The translations under genes were made by a program, and so were the position numbers. Shown one piece after another: positions 42,701-64,000 of a stretch of DNA of 64,000 nt (its first letter is position 1; each line of letters starts with the position of its first letter). A model generated the notes under the pieces. That model was given only the letters and a program-made list of their open reading frames with translations, did no database searches and was not told the origin of the DNA. The stretch spans positions 9,281,690 to 9,345,689 of the forward strand of contig OZ024857.1 of the NCBI GenBank assembly GCA_964017155.1, given 5' to 3'. The DNA comes from Oasisia sp. SBJ-2009 (Eukaryota > Annelida > Polychaeta > Sabellida > Siboglinidae).

Positions 42701-45700
42701 GGGCAAGCTTGGTCTGGAGATGTTACCCCCAACCAGAGACGCCCTAGAACTCCACACCGCACGCGCCAACTATCAAGCAAAGATCTGGCTGCAGGCAGAC
42801 CAGGAACATATAGACATCCCTTCCCCCACCGACATATCTGCATGGATGATGGAGTCAGACTGCTTGAAAGCTGTATGGACAAGACTGCCTCCTATTCCAG
42901 ATGCGTGTCTAGAGCTGGCCACTTGTGGATGCAAGGCTAAGTGCAGAACCGCCCGATGCAGTTGCTTCAAAAGGAACCTCAACTGCACGTATGCTTGCGG
43001 GTGTGATGGGGTGGACTGCTGCAACCCAGCTGGCCAACAGACATGGGAGGAAGTGAATGTGACACGTTATTGGACATCATAGTGCATATGGGAACATTAG
43101 AGTAAAACGACCAAGTGTTCAACACAGTTCTTAATTAAAAACCGTGTTTTTGAGAAAAACGTACTTTTGTGTTTCGTTATCCTATACTTTTACATTGTAA
43201 AGTGAATGTTTAATTGTCAATTACACTAGTTAGATGCAAGTATGTGATCATAAAAATTACTTCATTGGATAGATCTATTGATTGTGGTCCAAATTAATAC
43301 AAAAAACTAAAATACCAATTTTTACCTTTCTCGTCCTTGAAAATGACCTTCAAATTCAAAATCAAGGGTGGCATCCACCCACACCTTTTCCCACATGCTA
43401 TGAGTGATCTATCTACCATAGTTTCATGCTATTAACAAAAAATGCCGATGAAAGTTTTATATCACATATTGGCTGGTCCACTACGATGTTTATTTGCTGT
43501 TGGCTAGGGCAGAAGACAAAAACGAAATTCCATAAGCCTGTGGTTGTATGCTTGCAGCATCATTTGCTGCAAAACACTTGTTTAATTGTGGATCAAACAG
43601 ACATTGTTTACCTATGTCAGCAATGAGGACAACTTTGTTGTTTGCAGTCAGATGCTGCTGGTGGATTGGTCGAAGTATCTGGCCCTGCGTCTCTTCTGAT
43701 GCAGGTTCAGGATTTTCTGTCAGCAACTCGGGCTTGACGGCAAAAATGTAGCACCATCCCTCTCCATTCAATGTCACCACGTAGTTCTACAAGCAGATAC
43801 TACAGAACTAATCCAGCGGGAACTGTTTTACTTAGATAAAGAGATATTAAAGAAAATTCACCATCAAACAAAAACTGTTGTTAAAGTATATGAATTTTTC
43901 AATATGCAAATATTCGTTAGATAATTTATTCCTACAATTAGAAATAATACTTATTTGTTCCCTTTACTTCTGCTACCTTCTCTACTTTTTTCACAAGATT
44001 TTTCCAAGATTCAACATTTAAAAAATATATTTCTGAAACAAGTAAACTACATTTTCAATAAACAAATAAACTAAACTGCATGATAATTAGTGAATGTTTT
44101 ACCTCTCAAGAAACCTTTTTATTTTTTCTCTATATATTTCGGCTGTCTCTCACAGCCTTCTTCAATGGACTGAATTAAAAAAAGTTTCTTGAGAGGTAAA
44201 ACTTTACTAATTAACAATAAACCAATAAACCGGCTTACAATCGACTAAATTGCATGAAGTTTAATGGTATACTTTCTGAGTTGTCTTACCATGTTGTGAT
44301 TGCACACATTGCCAATCTCCAAGCAAGTAATCTGCAGAAGTAAGCAGACAAAAAGGTGTGTGTTTGACATGTAAACATCAGCCCTGGTATTGATGTCCTA
44401 ATTGAGAGACTAACTGAGATATCATGTATACAGTGAGCGACATAGTAGTTAAATTAAAATAAAGTAAAGGCTACTACATATTACAGTGTAATGAATAAAT
44501 GACATCAGGGAATTACAAGTAAGCAATTACAAACGCATAAATAAGAATAAAATATACACTACCTCTACTATTTCAGTGTTTGACATACTGATAATAAATC
44601 AGCTGACATAGTACGCTGTGCAATATCGTCAATGTTATCTAGTAATGCATTGTGAAAAATAAAATATCTACTACCATTCCCAATTCGGATGCCTTCCAAA
44701 GAGCCTGACTGTTCTTGCTACCCTGGTAGATGAACATGTCTCCATTGACCGTCCCTACCACCAGCTCATTGCACTAGAACAAAACATAAACACTGAATGA
44801 ACAAAGATGCACAGGTGAACATGTATGCTTTTTGTAATCCAGTTATAAATATATTTAAACTTACCAAAAAAAACCAGTTCATCGATCATTGATTTTTATG
44901 TCCCACCAACTTGGTACTAAAGATGTGAATCTCAATCTGTTTGATGAATTGAGTTTTTGTGCAAATATGAAATTGTGGCAAGCAAAAAAGTAAAGGCAAA
45001 CATTTACGTTCGCATTGTGATTGGGCGGCCAATTTATGACTGTTTATTAGACTGCTGTGCTACATCAAACCCATGTTAGCTGCAGGCACTGGAGTGTTCC
45101 TTGTTAGTGTGTCTAAATTATATTTTGTGCTGTGTTGATGCCTCAAAGGATACATTTTTACCCAGGATGCATTAGACGAAAGTGATCTTCAAACATGTCA
45201 CTTAGGCCTACCCAGTACATGGGATTCCAAAAGGGTATCACTATAAACCTGGATATTGCCTGTCAGCATTCACCATACATTGCCTATAAAGTGCAGAAGT
45301 CTTGGGGGTTTCCAGAAAACTAGAAGAAAACCTTGGGTTAATGTATGACGTGATTGCTTTTTAAGAAAGACATACAGGAATATCTTGCTTCTGATCAAGA
45401 AACATTACAACTCTACTGTACTATCACCGATATAATTCCTCCTGCAAAAGAACACCATTGACAATTTCTGACAAACTGATATCTAAGCAATGAAACAAGA
45501 AATGTTAATCAAATTGTTATTTTGTTACAATGTGTTTTCCACTATTAGTATTACATATCATTTCAGACACAGAAGGGGCAGATACAAATAATTTAAAAAC
45601 ATATTTAGCACTCTTGCTGTCAAGTTAGCACTTGAATTATGACAACATTTATATTACACAAACATTGTCGGTTAAATTGTGAGCAATCTTTTACTTAAAA

Positions 45701-46318
45701 GTTAAATGCCATAAATTATTTGCAGTGTCCACTGGGTCCCTGGTTGAAGCATCAGTTTGGAACATTAGGGTCAGTAGGATTAATCTAGTTTGGGCCATTT
45801 AAGTAAACGATTACCTAAAGTACCAGTATTAAATCTTTTTATAATGTAGGTGAATTCTATTATGGAGGGCTTGCGACTTACATGCATTGCCATTATAATT
45901 TTATTACATCAAGATTTTTAGGGAAATGTCTTTACTTTTAGGCAGCAAAGAAAATTTAGCCGAATCTTATATAGGCAGAGTTAGTATGTATGACACTATC
46001 ATACGCGCCATAAGCATTTATTAGCGTATCACACTACAGCAGAACAGCCTACAGGCAACACTACACTGTCTACACTCTACAGACAGCCAGACCGTCATCC
46101 AGCCTTCACAGACACAGTTCACTCAGGGCCAGGCGTCATCCACTCACTGACTCAGTCTCAGTAACTGAGTAAGTGACATACATTCAGAAGTTAATTTACT
46201 GGTTTAATTGTAGCCTTAGCACCTTGTCATTGTCAACATCCCCTATCGCCATCGCTTTGCTAAAGATATTTCCATGATACTCAAATTCTAAGTGTTCAAC
46301 AAAAGATATGGTCCTCAT
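30613..46318 (-). CDS. ITFG2: ITFG2, KICSTOR complex subunit (11 exons, complete)
   Basis: Join (minus): 46223-46318, 44675-44773, 44290-44331, 43612-43786, 39145-39299, 37528-37655, 36108-36265, 34523-34611, 33410-33527, 31830-32003, 30613-30737. The result is 1359 nt, 452 aa plus stop, close to the roughly 447 aa of human ITFG2. In vertebrates ITFG2 with KPTN, KICS2 and SZT2 forms KICSTOR, which brings GATOR1 to lysosomes and holds mTORC1 off when amino acids are short. It is an FG-GAP/beta-propeller-like protein. Visible blades are G-D-V-D-N-D-K-C-N-E-L-V-V-G (exons 1/2), [18 protein letters not shown] (exons 4/5), D-L-M-V-S-Q-P-G (exon 6), C-T-L-D-G-T-L (exons 7/8), [13 protein letters not shown] (exon 9) and C-L-I-Y-A-T-F (exon 10). 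Every junction keeps frame, and spacing to human is nearly indel-free. The tail ends D-D-D-D-S-D-D. It is divergent from C2CD5. Confidence 0.95.
31830..32003 (-). CDS. ITFG2: ITFG2 exon 10
   Basis: G-H-Y-A-V through C-L-I-Y-A-T-F and [10 protein letters not shown]. Acceptor CCATAG. Donor GATG|GTGGTC is inferred because the reading frame past it (to the TAA at 31744) loses all similarity to ITFG2, whereas exon 11 restores it. Confidence 0.82.
32163..32280. repeat. Diverged copy of the palindrome's inner segment
   Basis: GGATACCCCTGTCAGTGAGA through GATCGTTAATAAACAATTAG resembles 32815-32916 (direct) and 32913-33010 (inverted). It is therefore a third, older copy of the same unit in intron 9. 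Confidence 0.75.
32308..32553. mobile_element. MITE with about 37-bp terminal inverted repeats
   Basis: The left end CAGGGCGCTGCCATCTCGTG and the right end (to 32553) are inverted copies with a few changes. Both include CTTATGC[G/A]CCAGTGAC-like sequence. The element is about 246 bp, non-coding, and lies in ITFG2 intron 9. Confidence 0.8.
32558..33263. repeat. Giant near-perfect palindrome (fold-back)
   Basis: Arms 32558-32901 and 32920-33263 are each 344 bp with an 18-nt spacer and no length change. By eye I count four mismatches. It lies in ITFG2 intron 9, about 145 bp from exon 9. Transcribed, it would form a long duplex. Confidence 0.93.
33410..33527 (-). CDS. ITFG2: ITFG2 exon 9
   Basis: The most conserved block: [17 protein letters not shown] through A-A-F-C-A. 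Acceptor TGCCAG, donor GCTG|GTGAGT. Confidence 0.95.
34523..34611 (-). CDS. ITFG2: ITFG2 exon 8
   Basis: [14 protein letters not shown] through L-D-I-T. Acceptor ATTTCAG, donor ACA|GTGAGT, phase 0. Confidence 0.92.
34930..35060. repeat. Dispersed repeat fragment
   Basis: AAGCTGGATAGATTTTCTTA and ATAAATATGCTGGCTG match the 14398-14965 repeat. Just before it, about 34854-34930 holds four copies of TTATTGAACAAACAG. Confidence 0.55.
35693..35907. repeat. 15-bp minisatellite, about 14 copies
   Basis: The unit TCTACTGGTAACAAG is nearly invariant. Being a multiple of three, it gives open frames (STGNK or LLPVD) on both strands that are not genes. ITFG2 intron 7. Confidence 0.97.
36108..36265 (-). 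CDS. ITFG2: ITFG2 exon 7
   Basis: A basic, Ser/Gly-rich surface segment ending S-A-I-C-T-L-D. Acceptor CTTTCAG, donor GACG|GTAAAG, phase 1. Confidence 0.9.
36290..36945. repeat. AT-rich dispersed repeat with GCGCTATATAAG tail
   Basis: Ends with AAAGCGCC...TTGGCGCTATATAAG followed by (TTTA)n, a 3' end typical of invertebrate SINE/LINE-like repeats. ITFG2 intron 6. Confidence 0.45.
37219..37487. repeat. 27-bp minisatellite, 10 copies
   Basis: Unit GGTGACATGTGTATGTGTTT plus AGTGACG. It starts 40 bp downstream of the exon 6 splice donor of ITFG2 in the transcribed direction. Confidence 0.97.
37528..37655 (-). CDS. ITFG2: ITFG2 exon 6
   Basis: Contains [13 protein letters not shown] and an E/K-rich end. 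Acceptor TTCTAG, donor ACAA|GTGAGT, phase 2. Confidence 0.88.
38171..38340. repeat. SINE-like fragment
   Basis: TTCTTATATAGCGCAATATTTA and CCTCAGGACTGCTCAAAACG match the 3' tail part of the SINE at 50750-51094. The tRNA-like head is missing. ITFG2 intron 5. Confidence 0.7.
38589..39069. mobile_element. MITE-like element with short inverted ends
   Basis: The left end CAGGGCCCATTTTCATAAAA and the right end GGTCCATGAAACTGGACCCA-G are inverted near-copies (C[A/T]GGG[C/T]CCA[T/G]TTTCAT). About 480 bp, non-coding, in ITFG2 intron 5. Confidence 0.65.
39145..39299 (-). CDS. ITFG2: ITFG2 exon 5
   Basis: [15 protein letters not shown] through W-Q-L-A-G-Q. I chose donor CAG|GTGGGC because it gives phase 0 and exactly the human spacing to exon 6. 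Two nearby GT sites break the frame. Confidence 0.88.
40815..43082 (+). pseudogene. Broken PIN-like/tesmin-CXC protein of a repeated invertebrate family
   Basis: Reading across frames, blocks appear in order: [13 protein letters not shown] then an in-frame TGA (about 40859), V-Y-L-A-D-M-K-L-L, a long charged middle (41210-41995), [11 protein letters not shown] and [15 protein letters not shown] (a PIN/FEN-like acidic pattern; the last D-T-D-V is D-T-G-V here), [10 protein letters not shown] with TGA at about 42523, and a CXC cysteine cluster ([16 protein letters not shown] then C-G-C near 42924-43020). This order matches a multi-copy family of uncharacterised proteins I recall from corals and molluscs. 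At least three stops and two frame changes (about 41960-42060 and 42590-42640) disable it. A 60-bp in-frame tandem duplication sits at 41696-41815. Confidence 0.75.
41696..41815 (+). repeat. 60-bp in-frame tandem duplication inside the transposon gene
   Basis: Two units of 60 bp encode I-N-V-L-A-D-[A/G][12 protein letters not shown] and differ by only a few bases, so the duplication is recent. Confidence 0.9.
43612..43786 (-). CDS. ITFG2: ITFG2 exon 4
   Basis: [11 protein letters not shown] through V-V-L-I-A-D-I. Acceptor TTGTAG, donor ATAG|GTAAAC, phase 1. Confidence 0.92.
44097..44217. repeat. Inverted-repeat fragment, Penelope-terminus-like
   Basis: TTTTACCTCTCAAGAAACCT and AAGTTTCTTGAGAGGTAAAA flank ATATATTTCGGCTGTCTCTC-ACAGCCTTCTTC, a layout seen at ends of Penelope-like retroelements. 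ITFG2 intron 3. Confidence 0.5.
44290..44331 (-). CDS. ITFG2: ITFG2 exon 3 (42-bp microexon)
   Basis: Fourteen codons, [14 protein letters not shown], matching the human G-V-G-D-V-C-N-K-G-K segment. Acceptor CTGCAG, donor GTAAGA. Confidence 0.9.
44675..44773 (-). CDS. ITFG2: ITFG2 exon 2
   Basis: [12 protein letters not shown] through E-L-G-M. Acceptor TTCTAG, donor ATG|GTAGTA, phase 0. Confidence 0.92.
44774..46222. other. ITFG2 intron 1, no further feature seen
   Basis: AT-rich intron sequence. I see no exon, satellite or recognisable element in it. Confidence 0.5.
46223..46318 (-). CDS. ITFG2: ITFG2 exon 1
   Basis: Starts with ATG at 46318 (M-R-T-I-S-F-V-E) and ends G-D-V-D-N-D-K with donor AAG|GTGCTA, phase 0. 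Confidence 0.88.
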
Positions 46319-46700
46319 ATTCCTGACATAAGTACGACGTCGATCACACTTTCATTGCACTCCAATCCCAGGTCACGACTTCCGGCAACACAATTTCATC
46401 CAATCAGAATTGAGCATCGTCAACAGTGCGGAACGCTGTCAACATCCACGGGTATCGTTCGTTTGCCTGCGATGGTTTCTGGAAGCTTTTAACTTTCAGC
46501 TGCAGGTAATCAACAGATATATGCCATCGTACTTTTTTGTGGGTTTATGCAATTTGGGAAGATGTGGAATGATCAAGTCTGAATTTAGGCTCTCGGGATC
46601 GGGCGCACAGACTGACACTTTCTTTCCAAAGACGGGCGGCTATAGTTTCTTGAGCACTGCCTGCACCGTCAGTCACATTGTCTGTTAGACTGTGTATGGG
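46319..46700. promoter_or_regulatory. Candidate bidirectional promoter, ITFG2/C2CD5
   Basis: Upstream of the ITFG2 ATG lie ACTTCCGG (46378-46385, ETS-like) and CCAATCAG (46400-46407, NF-Y-like), in a segment less AT-rich than its flanks and without a TATA box. Such sites are typical of TATA-less housekeeping and bidirectional promoters. The C2CD5 start is about 1.2 kb away and may be joined through a 5' UTR intron. Confidence 0.45.
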
Positions 46701-46835
46701 GGGCCGGGCTCCAGTCCCGTGCTGGTCAATGTGTGTTCGTCTAAGCAGAATTAGCTAGCTTACAGGTTTACATTATAAATGTGCTTATATACAGACTACA
46801 AATAAAAGATTAACTCAAACAAGACGTGAGTATAA

Positions 46836-47095
46836 GTGTTGGTAAAAGTAACTACAAGTACAAACCTTGCACAACATGATCGTGATGGAAGATGTTCACA
46901 GTGTCCATCAAAGCTGATGTTCCAAAAAGCCACTGCTGTCACGAGATGGCACAGTGAAAACCGTCAAACCCAGAGCGCAACAGGCTACAGACACCACTTC
47001 TTCTCAACCCGGGTGGTTAAACTGTGGAACTCTCTGTCAGACGACATAGTTCAGGCCGGGACAATAAACCAACTTAAGTCCCACCTCTGAAGGGA
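46836..47095 (+). pseudogene. LINE C-terminal fragment
   Basis: The frame contains H-F-F-S-T-R-V-V-K-L-W-N-S-L-S-D-D-I-V and N-Q-L-K-S-H-L, the typical end of Jockey/CR1-type LINE proteins. It is 5' truncated and lies in the intergenic region between the two divergent genes. Confidence 0.75.
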
Positions 47096-47588
47096 TTGGA
47101 GAGGTCACCCAGACCTATATAATTATTTTATTTTTCAAATTAATCAGCGTTGACTATGTAAACTGGATAAAAAACATGAAAACAAAATACATCAACAGAG
47201 AAACTGCACCATCAGAAAGTAATTAAACCTTGAGATGGCCTCAGTGCTCAATTTTGGGCAACTATATTGACCAGTCGTGAGGTAAAAAGAAGTAGAGACA
47301 TTTGTGGTCTCTGAGATCTAGGATAATGCAATATCTAAACAGTGGATGCCGTTGTTCAGAGCACCCAGTTCTTAAATATGTATACAGACCGTTCAAACTA
47401 AAAGCACATTGAACATTGAGGGAGGGAATTCCAAAGTCAAATCCTGAATTAAGTCGAATAGTACTGCAGAGAGTTTATGTAAGTGGTACTACCTCCAAGT
47501 ACTAATAAAATCTGAAGTGCAGAATATATACTACACTCAGTTTCAAAGAGTAAAAACCATGAGAGCATTTATTTGCAGGATTATCAAG

Positions 47589-63957
<16,369 letters not shown>

Positions 63958-64000
63958 GTAAGAACGGTTTCTATGTTTTGGTACTTAATTGTATGAACAG

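Larger units (their letters stand above)
39929..43483 (+). mobile_element. 3.55-kb DNA transposon with about 150-bp imperfect TIRs
   Basis: 39929-40083 and 43338-43483 are inverted copies: TAGTGGACCAGCC outermost, then TTTCATCGGCATT and TTTGTTAATAGC, then GGTGGATGCCAC and GATTTTGAATTT. A subterminal direct repeat of about 230 bp occurs at 40047-40275 and 40500-40733. It carries one broken protein gene on the plus strand, opposite to the host gene ITFG2 (intron 4). Exact termini and target-site duplication are not clear, because the match fades outward. Confidence 0.85.

Overview
This is animal nuclear DNA. Three multi-exon genes with GT-AG introns at conserved phases lie in a background very rich in simple repeats ((TA)n, (CA)n, (TTCG)n, purine/pyrimidine tracts), tRNA-derived SINEs, LINE and Penelope-type fragments, and DNA transposons with terminal inverted repeats. 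Compact exons, short to medium introns and the repeat types suggest a marine invertebrate (mollusc or other lophotrochozoan, or an invertebrate deuterostome). The species cannot be named from the sequence alone. All gene models were built by hand from splice sites and remembered vertebrate homologues; no search was run.

Layout. (1) 1-5336: no gene seen. A 1.6-kb CCTCCCTG-type satellite (275-1892), TA tracts and AT-rich DNA. (2) 5337-17177, minus strand: a four-exon claudin-superfamily gene of the calcium-channel gamma-subunit/TARP (stargazin) type, 287 aa, with a GC-rich CpG-dense 5' region to about 18 kb. (3) 17178-30612: about 13.4 kb of repeat-rich intergenic DNA, with a transposon bearing inverted ends inside TA/CA satellites (21828-22858) and a decayed LINE reverse transcriptase (about 26780-27640). 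(4) 30613-46318, minus strand: a complete 11-exon ITFG2 gene (452 aa), a KICSTOR subunit that restrains mTORC1. Its introns carry a 3.5-kb DNA transposon with a broken PIN-like/CXC protein gene on the opposite strand, a near-perfect 344-bp-arm palindrome, MITEs and minisatellites. (5) 46319-47588: a head-to-head intergenic region with ETS-like and CCAAT motifs and a LINE 3' fragment. (6) 47589-63957, plus strand: the first 19 coding exons (751 codons) of C2CD5 (CDP138), a C2-domain protein of insulin/Akt-driven GLUT4 traffic. The gene runs off the right edge.

ITFG2 (amino-acid sensing through mTORC1) and C2CD5 (insulin/Akt effector) are divergently transcribed from one roughly 1.3-kb region, so shared regulation is possible. 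I found no clearly new molecular system. The most notable items are the inverted-repeat elements in introns, the minisatellites that abut splice donors, and substitutions in C2CD5 at the known Akt site and at a CxxC pair.
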